Shown here: positions 44,705-53,728 of the stretch, piece after piece
Position numbering within the stretch: the first letter of the stretch is position 1
Layout of the letters: each line of letters begins with the position of its first letter
Assembly: GCA_934646115.1 (NCBI GenBank)
Contig: CAKUEM010000001.1
Span: 25,455-89,454 of the forward strand
Length of the DNA stretch: 64,000 nucleotides
Reading direction: 5' to 3'
DNA from: an uncultured Oscillospiraceae bacterium
Lineage (GTDB): Bacteria; Bacillota; Clostridia; Oscillospirales; JAAYXM01
Notes under the pieces: generated by a model
Told to the model about the DNA's origin: nothing
Seen by the model: the letters and a program-made list of their open reading frames with translations, nothing else
Database searches by the model: none
Position numbers and translations under genes: made by a program

Positions 44705-45661
44705 TTGAGTAAGACAAACAGTATTGCACCGGCTGAGGCGCTTCCGGTTCGCCAGCGAGGCGAATTCGCGAAGAAATTCCGTGACGGCAAATATCTTTTT
44801 CTGCTCGTCATCCCAACGGTAATCTGTCTCGCCCTGTTCTACTACCTGCCGATGTATGGTATCATCATCGCATTTATGGATTACAAGCCATTCAAAGGCT
44901 TCTTCGGCAGCGAGTGGGTCGGCTTTGAGAACTTTATGCGATTCTTTAACTACAAGTTCTTCTGGAGAACGTTAAGGAACACGCTGGTTCTTTCCTTCTA
45001 TTCCCTGCTGTGGGGCTTCCCGGCGCCGATTATCCTTTCGCTTTTGTTAAACGAAGTGACCAACACGAAGTTTAAGAAATTCGTGCAGACAATCAGCTAC
45101 ATGCCGCATTTCTATTCGGTCGTTGTTGTTGTCGGTCTGTTTACCATGTTCCTTGCGCCGACCGGCGGCTTGATTACGAACTTCCTCAGCATGCTCGGCG
45201 TGAATAACCTGAACATGCTTGCAGATGCGCGTTATTTCCGAACCCTATATGTTATGTCTGAAATATGGCAGAACATGGGCTGGGGCGCGATCATATATCT
45301 CGCCGCGCTTACCAACGTCGATCCGCAGCTTTATGAAGCCGCATACGTCGACGGCGCAAGCAAGGCGCGCTGTCTCTGGAGTATTACGCTGCCCTCCATT
45401 GCGCCGACGATCGTTACCATGCTTCTTCTGAACCTGGGCAGCCTCTTAAATGTTGGCTTCGAAAGAGCGTTCCTGTTCCAGAAGCCTACTACATACGAAA
45501 CGTCTGAAATTATTTCGACCTATGTTTACAAATCCGGCTTGCAGTCTAATAATTTCAGCTATGGTACCGCAGTTGGCCTGTTCAACTCAGTAATCAGCCT
45601 TGTGCTGCTGATTTGCTCTAACTTTGTTGCTCGCCACGTCAGCGAGACCAGCTTGTGGTAA
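44705..45661 (+). CDS. Carbohydrate ABC transporter permease, LplB type
   Basis: A TTG at 44705 is the best start: GAGGAG lies 8 nt upstream, and upstream in-frame codons lack a site. The 318-aa product has six membrane segments and the CUT1 permease motif EAAYVDGASKARCLWSITLPSI. It belongs to the LplB/YteP subfamily used for complex sugars (e.g. rhamnogalacturonan or other oligosaccharides). It is 12 bp upstream of its partner permease. No ATPase or substrate-binding protein gene lies beside it; a shared MsmX-like ATPase and a distant binding protein are needed. Confidence 0.88.
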   Translation: MSKTNSIAPAEALPVRQRGEFAKKFRDGKYLFLLVIPTVICLALFYYLPMYGIIIAFMDYKPFKGFFGSEWVGFENFMRFFNYKFFWRTLRNTLVLSFYSLLWGFPAPIILSLLLNEVTNTKFKKFVQTISYMPHFYSVVVVVGLFTMFLAPTGGLITNFLSMLGVNNLNMLADARYFRTLYVMSEIWQNMGWGAIIYLAALTNVDPQLYEAAYVDGASKARCLWSITLPSIAPTIVTMLLLNLGSLLNVGFERAFLFQKPTTYETSEIISTYVYKSGLQSNNFSYGTAVGLFNSVISLVLLICSNFVARHVSETSLW

Positions 45662-45673
45662 GGAGGAGAAAAC

Positions 45674-46546
45674 ATGGTTGGAAAAAAATTCACTGTTGGT
45701 TGGTTAATCAGAACTCTGATTCTTTGGTTCATCGTATTTATTATGCTTTTCCCGCTGATTCATATGATCTCAGTTTCGCTTTCTGATACCGCATCGGTCA
45801 TGCGCGGTCAGGTTTCCTTCTGGCCGAAGGGCTTTAACCTTGAAGTCTATAAGAAGATCTTGTCTGACGAAATGATTTATACCGCATATAAAAACACGCT
45901 CATGTATGTTATTTTTGGTACGGCGATCTCACTATTCGTTCTGGTCACCGGCTCTTACGCATTGAGCAAGAAGCGTTGCCCGTTCGGCAAGCAGATCAAC
46001 ATCCTGATCTTAATCACGATGTTCTTCGGCGGCGGTATGATCCCGGCTTACCTGGCTCTGAAGTGGCTGCACATGCTCGACACGATGTGGGCGGTTATCC
46101 TTCCGTCTGCGCTGACCGCATATAACCTGATTATCATGCGTTCCTTCTTTGCGCAATACCCGGCTGAAATCGAAGAATCCGGCAAGCTGGACGGCTTAAA
46201 CGATATCGGCGTTCTCTGGTATCTGGTTCTGCCAACCTCCACCGCGGTTCTCGCTACGATCGGTCTGTTCTGCGCGGTAAGCTACTGGAACTCCTTTATG
46301 GCTCCGCTGCTTTACCTGTCTGACAATAAGAAATACCCCTTGCAGATTATCCTGCGTCAGATCGTTATGCAGAGTATCACCGAAAGTCAGGGCGGCACGG
46401 GTGAAACCATGAAGGGTACGCAGTTCGCGGAAGACGCGATCAAATATGGTACGATCCTTGTGTCAATCATTCCGATCATCGCGGTGTATCCGTTCCTGCA
46501 GAAGTACTTCGTAAAGGGCGTTATGATCGGCTCTGTAAAGGGCTAA
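45674..46546 (+). CDS. Carbohydrate ABC transporter permease, YtcP type
   Basis: The 290-aa partner permease has six membrane segments and the EAA-like loop AEIEESGKLDGLNDIGVLWY. It forms the heterodimeric channel with the upstream LplB-type protein. AAGGAGG precedes the ATG. Codon use resembles highly expressed genes (see also pckG). The transcript ends at a strong hairpin (46615) with no downstream binding protein. Confidence 0.88.
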   Translation: MVGKKFTVGWLIRTLILWFIVFIMLFPLIHMISVSLSDTASVMRGQVSFWPKGFNLEVYKKILSDEMIYTAYKNTLMYVIFGTAISLFVLVTGSYALSKKRCPFGKQINILILITMFFGGGMIPAYLALKWLHMLDTMWAVILPSALTAYNLIIMRSFFAQYPAEIEESGKLDGLNDIGVLWYLVLPTSTAVLATIGLFCAVSYWNSFMAPLLYLSDNKKYPLQIILRQIVMQSITESQGGTGETMKGTQFAEDAIKYGTILVSIIPIIAVYPFLQKYFVKGVMIGSVKG

Positions 46547-46614
46547 ACCGCGCTCTCTGCGCCGGATTACCATTGCTTTGGTGATTCATCCATCCGGCAC
46601 GATATTGCATTCAA

Positions 46615-46651
46615 CAAGACCGTGGGCGTTTGTCCCACGGTCTTGTTCTTT
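46615..46651 (+). terminator. Terminator after the permease operon
   Basis: A perfect 12-bp stem CAAGACCGTGGG/CCCACGGTCTTG, 7-nt loop, then TTCTTTT. Confidence 0.9.
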
Positions 46652-47006
46652 TGTAAATAGAATGCACCCTGCCGAAAGTGTGACTTAAAAGGCGAGGCGA
46701 AAAATGGCTGATAGAATTGCCGCTGCGTTGAATGATGCGCCGTTTGCAGACGGCAGCGCAAGTGGCGCAAGCAGGATACTTCCCTTTATGAGATTTCCCG
46801 GCAGCCTTTGTCCGGCGCGGAGCAGGCGCGCTTCTTATCCCTGCGCTGCCTGTGTTTGGTATTTCCCGCTATACAACGTACCCCCGCAGCCGGGTCTGTG
46901 CGGCGCGGGCGGGTCACACCGCTTCACACCCCACATTCTACACGTTGCATAATTCCCCCGCGCTTGCGTAGTATCACCCCCCCCTACGCAGCAGACCGAT
47001 TTTATC
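46652..47006. other. Intergenic region without a gene
   Basis: No supportable coding sequence. A small hairpin GCGTAG/CTACGC sits around 46965-46990, near a C-rich run. The stretch lies between two terminators. Confidence 0.5.
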
Positions 47007-47041
47007 ATAAAAAAGCGGACGCCATAGAGCGTCCGCTTTCA
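47007..47041 (-). terminator. Terminator after the amino-acid symporter gene
   Basis: AAAGCGGACG/CGTCCGCTTT (47012-47021 with 47030-47039) with an A run at its left gives a T run on the minus strand, 37 bp after the symporter stop. Confidence 0.85.
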
Positions 47042-47077
47042 TTTTACAGATGCAGCGTGCGCGCAGCCTCTGTTTTT

Positions 47078-48478
47078 TTATTTGTTTTTCGCAATGCGCG
47101 CAGACTGAAACTCAAAATCGCGTGAAAGGTGAACCACCTGATTGCTGAGCAGCAGAAGCCCGATCAGGTTCGGGATGACCATCAGTCCGTTAAACATATC
47201 CGCAAGTGACCAGACCAGATCGACCTTCAGCACCGCGCCCACAAACACAAATGCCACAACGAGCGCCGCATAAATATATACTGCGCAGCGGCTGCGGAAC
47301 AAATAGCGCACATTCATCTCGCCAAAGAAATACCAGCCGATAATCGTGGAAAACGCAAAGAAGAACAGGCAAATTGCAATAAAAATCGTTCCAAAATTGC
47401 CAAACGACGCGCGAAACGCCGCCTGCGCCAAGCCGATGCCCACATATGTCCCGGCAAAGCCTTCACCCAGCAGCCCGGAGATCATAATGACCAGCGCCGT
47501 CATCGTGAGCACAACAAACGTGTCGATGAACACGCCGACCATCGCCATATAACCCTGCTCGCCCGGATGATCAACCTGCGCAAGCGCGTGCGCATGCGGC
47601 GTGGAGCCCATACCTGCTTCGTTGGAGAACAGCCCTCGCGCCACGCCATAACGCATTGCCTGCTGCACGCCGATTCCCATCGCGCCGCCAACCACCGCCT
47701 GCGGGGCAAATGCGCCTACAACGATCTGGCGAAATATCTCCGGAATATACGTTATGTTTCCAAATACAATAATCAGCGAACCAATTACATAAAAGATCGC
47801 CATGATCGGGACAATTTTCTCCGTAACCGCAGCAATGCGCTGCACACCGCCCATAAAAATCAACGCCGCCAGCAGCGCGGTCACAACGCCGACCCAAACC
47901 GGCGAGAAACCAAACGCATTTTTCATCGCGTCTGCAATGGAATTTGACTGCACCATATTGCCCATGAAGCCCAACGCGAGGATCAAAAATACAGAGAAGC
48001 ACGCGGCAAGGACCTTGCCAAAGCGGCCCTTGATCGCCGCCCGTATATAATAAACCGGACCGCCGACCGCGCGCCCGCCGCGCTCGGTTTTATACCGTTT
48101 CGCAAGCGTTGCCTCGGCAAAAATCGTTGCCATGCCGAAAAATGCGCTGACCCACATCCAGAAAATCGCGCCCGGACCGCCCGCGATCATCGCAGTGGCC
48201 GCGCCGGCAATGTTGCCGGTTCCCACCTGCGCCGCGATCGCCGTTGCGAGCGACTGGAACGACGACATGCCCGACGCGCCCGCCTTCTCACCACGCAGGG
48301 AAAATCCGCGAAACATCAAGCGAAACGCTGCGCCGAATTTGCGCACCTGAATGAACCGAAGCCGGATGGTAAAATACACTCCTGTTCCGAGCAATAAAAT
48401 CAAAAGCGCCCAATCCCACAGGAACGAATTGACCGCGCTGACTACCGTCATCAAATACTGCTGCAGTCCTTCTAACAT
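47078..48478 (-). CDS. Alanine/glycine:cation symporter (AGCS family)
   Basis: A 466-aa sodium (or proton) symporter with about ten membrane segments and the AGCS signature FSNEAGMGSTPHAHA, plus GPGAIFWMWVSAFFGMATIFAEATLAKRYK-like segment around residue 100. It imports alanine or glycine, sometimes other small amino acids. The start at 48478 follows GAGGGG (9-nt spacing). It has a promoter (48514-48542) and terminator of its own. Confidence 0.92.
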   Translation of the reverse strand: MLEGLQQYLMTVVSAVNSFLWDWALLILLLGTGVYFTIRLRFIQVRKFGAAFRLMFRGFSLRGEKAGASGMSSFQSLATAIAAQVGTGNIAGAATAMIAGGPGAIFWMWVSAFFGMATIFAEATLAKRYKTERGGRAVGGPVYYIRAAIKGRFGKVLAACFSVFLILALGFMGNMVQSNSIADAMKNAFGFSPVWVGVVTALLAALIFMGGVQRIAAVTEKIVPIMAIFYVIGSLIIVFGNITYIPEIFRQIVVGAFAPQAVVGGAMGIGVQQAMRYGVARGLFSNEAGMGSTPHAHALAQVDHPGEQGYMAMVGVFIDTFVVLTMTALVIMISGLLGEGFAGTYVGIGLAQAAFRASFGNFGTIFIAICLFFFAFSTIIGWYFFGEMNVRYLFRSRCAVYIYAALVVAFVFVGAVLKVDLVWSLADMFNGLMVIPNLIGLLLLSNQVVHLSRDFEFQSARIAKNK

Positions 48479-48513
48479 GTAAATACTTCCCCTCATTTGC
48501 AAGAATACATTTC

Positions 48514-48542
48514 ATTTTATCTCTTTTTCCGTGCAACGTCAA
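48514..48542 (-). promoter_or_regulatory. Promoter of the AGCS symporter gene
   Basis: On the minus strand TTGACG (48542-48537) and TAAAAT (48519-48514) have a 17-bp spacer. The leader to the start codon is about 30 bp, too short for a riboswitch. Confidence 0.75.
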
Positions 48543-48678
48543 GAAGAATGAAGCGTTTGCCGCAAGCATTTCATATTTTTTAACGCATAGCGCCCTTTGC
48601 CCCGAGCGCCGCGCCCTTTTCCCGGCATGTTCGCGCCGCCGCGTGAATATATTGCTGCGAGAGGAGGCGCGCCCCTTC

Positions 48679-50211
48679 ATGATTCAAAAAAACTCGGTCT
48701 TTTATCGTACCTTCACGCTCACGCTCTCCAATATCGCGCTGCAAATCATCGGCTTTGTGTATCGAATTTTTCTCAGCCGCACGACCGGTGCGGAGGGCAT
48801 GGGCGTTTATCAGCTTGTGATGCCATATTATTCGGTCGTCCTCGCATTTTGCGTTACCGGTCTTGCGATGGCGGCGTCGCGCCTTTGTGCAAAATATCAT
48901 GCGCTGGGCGCGCCGCACGCCGCACGGCAGGTGGTTTTACGCGCGATCCCGCTGTTTTTTGGTCTGTTCTTTGCGGTTGCGGCCTCGGTTACGCTTTATT
49001 CCGAGCCGCTTGCTGCTCATATCCTTGGCGATGCGCGCACACGGCTTTCGCTTTTGATCATTCTTCCCTGCCTGTTTTGCACCGGGATCGAAAATATTTT
49101 AAAAAATTATTTTTTCGGCATCGGGCAATTTGCCCCGCCCATCGCCTCTGAGCTGACCGAGCAAAGCGTGCGCTTTGTCGCGGTCGCGGCGCTGCTGCTC
49201 ACTTTCCGCCCGCAGGACGCAGGAAGCGCCAGCGCACTCATCATTTGCGGCATGGTGATCAGCGAAATCGGAAGCGTTTGCATCCTCGGGCGCGCCTATC
49301 GCGCCTGTGCGCCGCGCGCGCATACAAATGCCGTGCCGCGCCCCGCGCTGCGCGAGATCATCGCCATCGCTGCTCCGGTCTCGTTCGCCGCGCTGTGTAA
49401 TAACCTGCTCGCCTCTGCGAACGCGATTTTGATCCCGCAGCGGCTGATCGCCTCCGGCATGGATTCCGGCGCGGCGCTCTCCACCTTTGGCGTGCTGTTC
49501 GGCATGACGCTGCCGCTGCTGTCGCTGCCCGCGGCGCTGCTCTCCGCGCTCTGCACCGTGATCGTGCCCACGCTTTCCGAGGGCGCGGCGCAAAAGCGCG
49601 CAACCCACCTGCGGCGGCACGCCGGCAAGGTCATTCACGTTACCGGGCTGCTCGCCTTTCCTGCGCTCGGCGCGTTTCTTCCGCTCGGGCGCGGGCTTTG
49701 CCAGCTGTTTTTCCGCCAGCCGGGCGCGGGCGATTTCATGCTCCCGCTCTGCCTCGGAATGTTTTTCTCTTATTATCATCTCAGCCTGACCGCACTGTTA
49801 AACGCGCTTGGCATGCAGCGCCGCGCCGCGCGGATCACGATCCTCTGCGGCATGGTGCAGCTGATCGGGACCTGGATGGTTGGGCTGCCCGGCGTGGGGA
49901 TCTGGGGCTTTTTGCTCGGTGCGATCGTGTCTGGCGTGCTGGGTGCGCTGCTCAGTCTGATCCCGCTCGTGCGCCGGCTGCATTTGCGCATGCGCTGGCG
50001 CAACTGGCTGGTCACGCCGCTGCTCGCCGCCGCGCTCGCCGGAAGCTGTGCGCGCCTGGTCGATCTGTATGCGCGAAACGGCGGCATGCCCGCCGGACTC
50101 TCTCTGAGTCTCGCGCTGGCCGCCGCCGTTGTGATCGATTTATGCGCCCTGCGCGCGCAGGGCACCAGCCTTCTTTCTTATTTAAAACGGCTCACCGCGC
50201 CTGCACGGTAA
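48679..50211 (+). CDS. spoVB: SpoVB/MurJ-like polysaccharide flippase (MOP superfamily)
   Basis: The 510-aa protein has about fourteen membrane segments and the characteristic N-terminal FLSRTTGAEGMGVYQLVMPYY. In sporulating Bacillota SpoVB-family flippases are involved in cortex peptidoglycan or similar lipid-linked precursor export. GAGGAGG lies upstream of the ATG. The presence of this gene is the window's main hint of sporulation ability; related paralogues are used by non-sporulators, so this is not conclusive. Overlaps the convergent fusion gene by 20 bp. Confidence 0.8.
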   Translation: MIQKNSVFYRTFTLTLSNIALQIIGFVYRIFLSRTTGAEGMGVYQLVMPYYSVVLAFCVTGLAMAASRLCAKYHALGAPHAARQVVLRAIPLFFGLFFAVAASVTLYSEPLAAHILGDARTRLSLLIILPCLFCTGIENILKNYFFGIGQFAPPIASELTEQSVRFVAVAALLLTFRPQDAGSASALIICGMVISEIGSVCILGRAYRACAPRAHTNAVPRPALREIIAIAAPVSFAALCNNLLASANAILIPQRLIASGMDSGAALSTFGVLFGMTLPLLSLPAALLSALCTVIVPTLSEGAAQKRATHLRRHAGKVIHVTGLLAFPALGAFLPLGRGLCQLFFRQPGAGDFMLPLCLGMFFSYYHLSLTALLNALGMQRRAARITILCGMVQLIGTWMVGLPGVGIWGFLLGAIVSGVLGALLSLIPLVRRLHLRMRWRNWLVTPLLAAALAGSCARLVDLYARNGGMPAGLSLSLALAAAVVIDLCALRAQGTSLLSYLKRLTAPAR

Positions 50212-51520
50212 ACGCTGCGCAAAACCCGCGCTTCTCGCCCGGCGCAAGCCAAAGCAGATCCCGCCCGGTATTCAGCGCATCAGGCAGCGCGGTCCACGGC
50301 TCAACGCAGGCAAATTCCGTCCCCTCCGGCGACCAGATCACATAATAGCGATATGCGCCCTCCGCCGCCATCAGAATTTGATGCCCCAGCCCAGTCTCCA
50401 CCGTTGCGCGCAAGTCGGAAAGCTCTGTCGCGATCAGATCCGCATCGCCGGAAAACTCGGTCACGCCGTCATAATCATGCTCCCGCATTCCCTCAGACAC
50501 CGCCAGATACCGGCGCGCATGCAATATCGCGCGGCTGCGCGCCGGGTCGACGCGGAAATACGGGTGCAGCCCCAGGGAAAACGGCATGCGCTGCGCCGCG
50601 CGGTTTTCAATAATCTGTTCGATCGAAAGCGTTGCGCCGCAAAGCCGATAAGTAAACCGCGCCGCAAACGCAAACGGATACTCCGCGCGCGTTACGGCAT
50701 TGTCCGAAAGCTCGATCGTAAGCTCCGCCGCGCCGCGCGTCCTGCTCTCGACCACGCGCCAGGGCAGCTTGCGCGCAAAGCCATGGATCTCCATAGCATA
50801 TTCGCCGCCTGCGAGCGCATATTTCGCGTCGCGCAGTCTGCCGCAGCTTGGGAATAAGATCGGGCAGCCGCCGCGCACGCGCTTTTCCGGATCATCCAGC
50901 GTGGCGCGGTCAAGATACATCACCTCGCGCCCCGCGGCGAAAAATTGCGTGCAGATCCCGCCGCGCAGGGGCGCAATCGTCGCCATGCTGCCCGCCGCAT
51001 CGTCAAACAGACGCACGCTGCCCCAACGGTCGCCCTCTGCCGGCAGCACACGAAAGCCGCTGAGCGGCGTTTGATACACCGTGGTCTCCATCCCATATGC
51101 TGGATCGACCGTCCGCCGCACAAGCTCCCACCCGCGCGCCTCATAATACGCAGCGGTATGCTCCGTGCGCAAATAAAGGGTTTGGAACCCGCGTGCGCGC
51201 GCCATCGCCTTGACATGCGCGATCAGCGTCTGCGCGATCCCCTGCCCGCGCATCGCCTCCGGCACGAAGAGCGAGCCGAGCCACGGTGTTGCCGCATCGC
51301 CCGCCAGATCGTTGTCATACAACGTCGCCGTGCCGACCGGCGCGCCATCCTGAAGCGCCAGATAGGTCTGCGGCAGGGCGTCCGGGCGCTGCGCCCGCAG
51401 CTTGCGCTCCACCGCCGCCTGCGTGACGGACGGGCGCTCTTCCTTACAAAATGCGCACCAGTTCCATGCCGCCACCTGCGGGATATATTGCGGGTATTCC
51501 AAAAGCGATACAATGTTCAT
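50192..51520 (-). CDS. Fused GNAT acetyltransferase and aldose-1-epimerase-like protein
   Basis: The 442-aa protein starts after GGAGGAAAAG. Residues about 1-150 are a GNAT domain with the acetyl-CoA loop MRGQGIAQTLIAHVKAMARARG and the following LRTEHTAAYYEARGW. Residues about 160-442 are a mutarotase/aldose-epimerase-type beta barrel (FPSCGRLRDAKYALAGGEY, HGFARKLPW, FSLGLHPYFRV with the expected histidines, FACVEPWTALPD). The GNAT part could acetylate an amino sugar and the barrel could bind or epimerise the sugar. The two modules are joined without a stop or frameshift. It has no operon partner. Confidence 0.8.
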   Translation of the reverse strand: MNIVSLLEYPQYIPQVAAWNWCAFCKEERPSVTQAAVERKLRAQRPDALPQTYLALQDGAPVGTATLYDNDLAGDAATPWLGSLFVPEAMRGQGIAQTLIAHVKAMARARGFQTLYLRTEHTAAYYEARGWELVRRTVDPAYGMETTVYQTPLSGFRVLPAEGDRWGSVRLFDDAAGSMATIAPLRGGICTQFFAAGREVMYLDRATLDDPEKRVRGGCPILFPSCGRLRDAKYALAGGEYAMEIHGFARKLPWRVVESRTRGAAELTIELSDNAVTRAEYPFAFAARFTYRLCGATLSIEQIIENRAAQRMPFSLGLHPYFRVDPARSRAILHARRYLAVSEGMREHDYDGVTEFSGDADLIATELSDLRATVETGLGHQILMAAEGAYRYYVIWSPEGTEFACVEPWTALPDALNTGRDLLWLAPGEKRGFCAAFTVQAR

Positions 51521-51540
51521 ACTTTTCCTCCAAACCGACA

Positions 51541-51566
51541 AAAGCTCCCGAATTCGGGAGCTTTTT
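51541..51566. terminator. Hairpin terminator upstream of the fusion gene
   Basis: AAAGCTCCCGAATTCGGGAGCTTTTT is a perfect inverted repeat, ending in T's on the plus strand and, because of the A's, on the minus strand. It can end leftward transcription from the ricT cluster. Confidence 0.85.
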
Positions 51567-51679
51567 GATACGCAAAAAGCCTTGCCGCCGACAATCGGCA
51601 GTGAATCAAATCCTGCCGGAACGCACCCTCGGCAGAACGCACCCCAGCAAGTCAGCGCGCTGACCGCGTCATTTTTGAT

Positions 51680-51706
51680 AAAAGCCCCCGAATCGGGGGC
51701 TTTTGC
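51680..51706 (-). terminator. Terminator after ricT
   Basis: AAAAGCCCCCGA / TCGGGGGCTTTT directly after the ricT stop, with T's on both strands, ends the minus-strand darA-holB-ricT transcript. Confidence 0.85.
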
Positions 51707-52837
51707 TTAATCGTCTGTTTTTTCCTGCCGCGGCTGCTGCGGCTTGCGCGGACGCGGCGGACGGTTTCTGCCCTCACGCGGCGGGCGCGCACCCTGCGGC
51801 CGGTCGCCATTCTGGCGCTGCTCCTGCGGACGCGACGCGTTTTCCCCGCCCTCGCGCGGTTTGCGTGGGCGACGGCGGCGACGGCGGCGATGCGGCGCGC
51901 CAGACTCGCCGTCCTTTTCCTCTGCGCGGTCCTCCGCCGGCATGGCAGGCGGCGCCTCACGCGGCGGCTTTTCCGCCTTGGCAGGCTCGTCCTTCGCGGT
52001 CTCCTCCTGCCGCGCGCGGCAGCAGCCCTTGCCCTTCGGGCAAACGTCGCATTTATCAAAGCACTTGGGCGCTATATCCGTGCCCTCGTTCATACGCACC
52101 TTCAGCTTACCGGAAAGCAGGTTCACTTCCACGACCGTACCCTCGCCGGCCGGCGTATCCACCACGGTGTCGACACGCGGCGTGGTTTTGCGCAGATCCT
52201 CATACGCTTCCTGCTCATATTTTAAACAGCACATCAGCCGCCCGCACGTGCCGGATATTTTCGTCGGATTGAGCGAAAGGTTCTGTTCCTTCGCCATTTT
52301 AATCGATACCGGCTGAAAATCATCCAAAAATGTTGCGCAGCAGAACGGACGCCCGCAAATGCCAAGACCGCCGAGCATGCGCGCCTCATCGCGCACGCCG
52401 ACCTGGCGCAGCTCGATACGCGTTTTGAATACAGACGCCAGATCGCGCACCAGCTCGCGGAAATCGATACGACCATCCGCGGTGAAATAAAACAAAATTT
52501 TGCTGCGGTCGAACGTGCATTCCACGTCGATCGCCTTCATCTCAAGCTTATGCTCTGCAATTTTTTTCTGGCAAATTTTAAGCGCCTCGCGCTCTTTTTC
52601 GTGGTTTTTGCGCAGCGTCTCATGGTCTGCCTCCGTCGCCGGGCGGATGATCTTCCGCAGCGGCGCAACCACCTCCTGCTCTTCCACCTGATAGTTCCCC
52701 TGCGCGATCTCGCCGAATTCCACGCCGCGCGCGGTCTCCACAATCACGTGATCGCCGGGCTGATATACATGATCCCCCGGATCAAAGGAATACACCTTTC
52801 CGAGGTCTTTAAAACGAACGCCAACAATCTCGGCCAA
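51707..52837 (-). CDS. ricT: RicT (YaaT/PSP1 family) with an extended arginine-rich tail
   Basis: RicT is part of the RicA-F-T Fe-S complex that supports RNase Y-dependent mRNA maturation. The 376-aa protein has the PSP1 core with cysteines C161, C166, C167, C198, C203 and C204 (GICGRPFCC, GTCGRLMCC) for cluster binding. A second group lies at C259, C263, C266, C272 and C273 (CFDKCDVCPKGKGCC). From about residue 280 a roughly 100-residue low-complexity tail rich in Arg, Pro, Glu and Gln (PHRRRRRRRPRKPREGGE) follows. The core is about 270 aa, usual for the family. The tail may bind RNA; this is inference. Confidence 0.92.
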   Translation of the reverse strand: MAEIVGVRFKDLGKVYSFDPGDHVYQPGDHVIVETARGVEFGEIAQGNYQVEEQEVVAPLRKIIRPATEADHETLRKNHEKEREALKICQKKIAEHKLEMKAIDVECTFDRSKILFYFTADGRIDFRELVRDLASVFKTRIELRQVGVRDEARMLGGLGICGRPFCCATFLDDFQPVSIKMAKEQNLSLNPTKISGTCGRLMCCLKYEQEAYEDLRKTTPRVDTVVDTPAGEGTVVEVNLLSGKLKVRMNEGTDIAPKCFDKCDVCPKGKGCCRARQEETAKDEPAKAEKPPREAPPAMPAEDRAEEKDGESGAPHRRRRRRRPRKPREGGENASRPQEQRQNGDRPQGARPPREGRNRPPRPRKPQQPRQEKTDD

Positions 52838-52852
52838 ATTCCGCTCCTCCTT

Positions 52853-53728
52853 CTATTTCAATATCGCGTGAGCCTGCACGGCGAGCATCCCCATCACATG
52901 AGCGACCCCAACGTTTTGCGCGATCAGCTGTCTTGCCTCCTCCACGCGCGCGCACAGGGCAAGCAGCTCCTGCCGGGTGCAGCGCGCCGCCAGCGCATCG
53001 CGCGCCCTCTGCGCCTGCGGAAGCAGCGGCGGCACCGCGCCCTGCGTCATTGCATCGCGCAAAATAGGAAGCAGCAGGGCAAATATCGCCTGCATCTCCT
53101 CGCGTTTTTTCTTCTCACAGGCGACGAGCGCCTGCAAAATGCCAAGCTCGTCCCTCTGCGCAAACGCGCCCGCCAGCGCACTTGCCGCCGCGAGCGCCTC
53201 CTCATCCGGCGCGGAAAGCGCCGCGTCCTCCGGCGAATACAGCTTCAAATGCGTCACGCGGGAGAGCACAGTGGGGAGCAGGCTATTATGATTATAACAC
53301 AAAAGGAGGAAGCTTGTAAATTCCGGCGGCTCTTCAAGGATCTTAAGCAGCGCATCCTGCGCGTCCTGCGTCATACGCTCCGCATGGTCGATCACATAGA
53401 CCTTGCGCGCGCCGTCATTCGGCACGAGAAACGCATCCTGCCGCACCGCGCGGATCGTATCCACCTTGATCGACGCCGCGCCCGAATCAACGCGCAAAAT
53501 ATCCGGATGCAGCCCGGCGCGCGCCTTTTTGCACGCGGGGCACGCGCCGCAGGGCGGATGCTCCCCGGTGCAGACCAGCGCGCAGGACAAAAGCTCTGCC
53601 AGCGCATGCTTGCCCGAGCCGGGCGCGCCGGAGATCAAAAACGCATGCGGAACCGCGCCGCGCGCAAACGCGCCCTCCAAATATTCGCGCACGCGGGCGT
53701 TGCTGCCGGAAATCTGCTCAAATCCCAT
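52853..53728 (-). CDS. holB: DNA polymerase III delta' subunit
   Basis: The clamp loader delta' protein (291 aa) has the AAA+ P-loop GAPGSGKHALA (His replaces the usual Thr/Ser), a zinc-binding CGACPACKKA region and the Walker B/sensor stretch VIDHAERMTQDAQDALLKILEEPPE. The start overlaps darA's stop by 1 bp. It ends 15 bp before ricT. Gene order decarboxylase-darA-holB-ricT matches the conserved Bacillota cluster in which tmk and yaaR are normally also present; both are missing here. Confidence 0.9.
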   Translation of the reverse strand: MGFEQISGSNARVREYLEGAFARGAVPHAFLISGAPGSGKHALAELLSCALVCTGEHPPCGACPACKKARAGLHPDILRVDSGAASIKVDTIRAVRQDAFLVPNDGARKVYVIDHAERMTQDAQDALLKILEEPPEFTSFLLLCYNHNSLLPTVLSRVTHLKLYSPEDAALSAPDEEALAAASALAGAFAQRDELGILQALVACEKKKREEMQAIFALLLPILRDAMTQGAVPPLLPQAQRARDALAARCTRQELLALCARVEEARQLIAQNVGVAHVMGMLAVQAHAILK

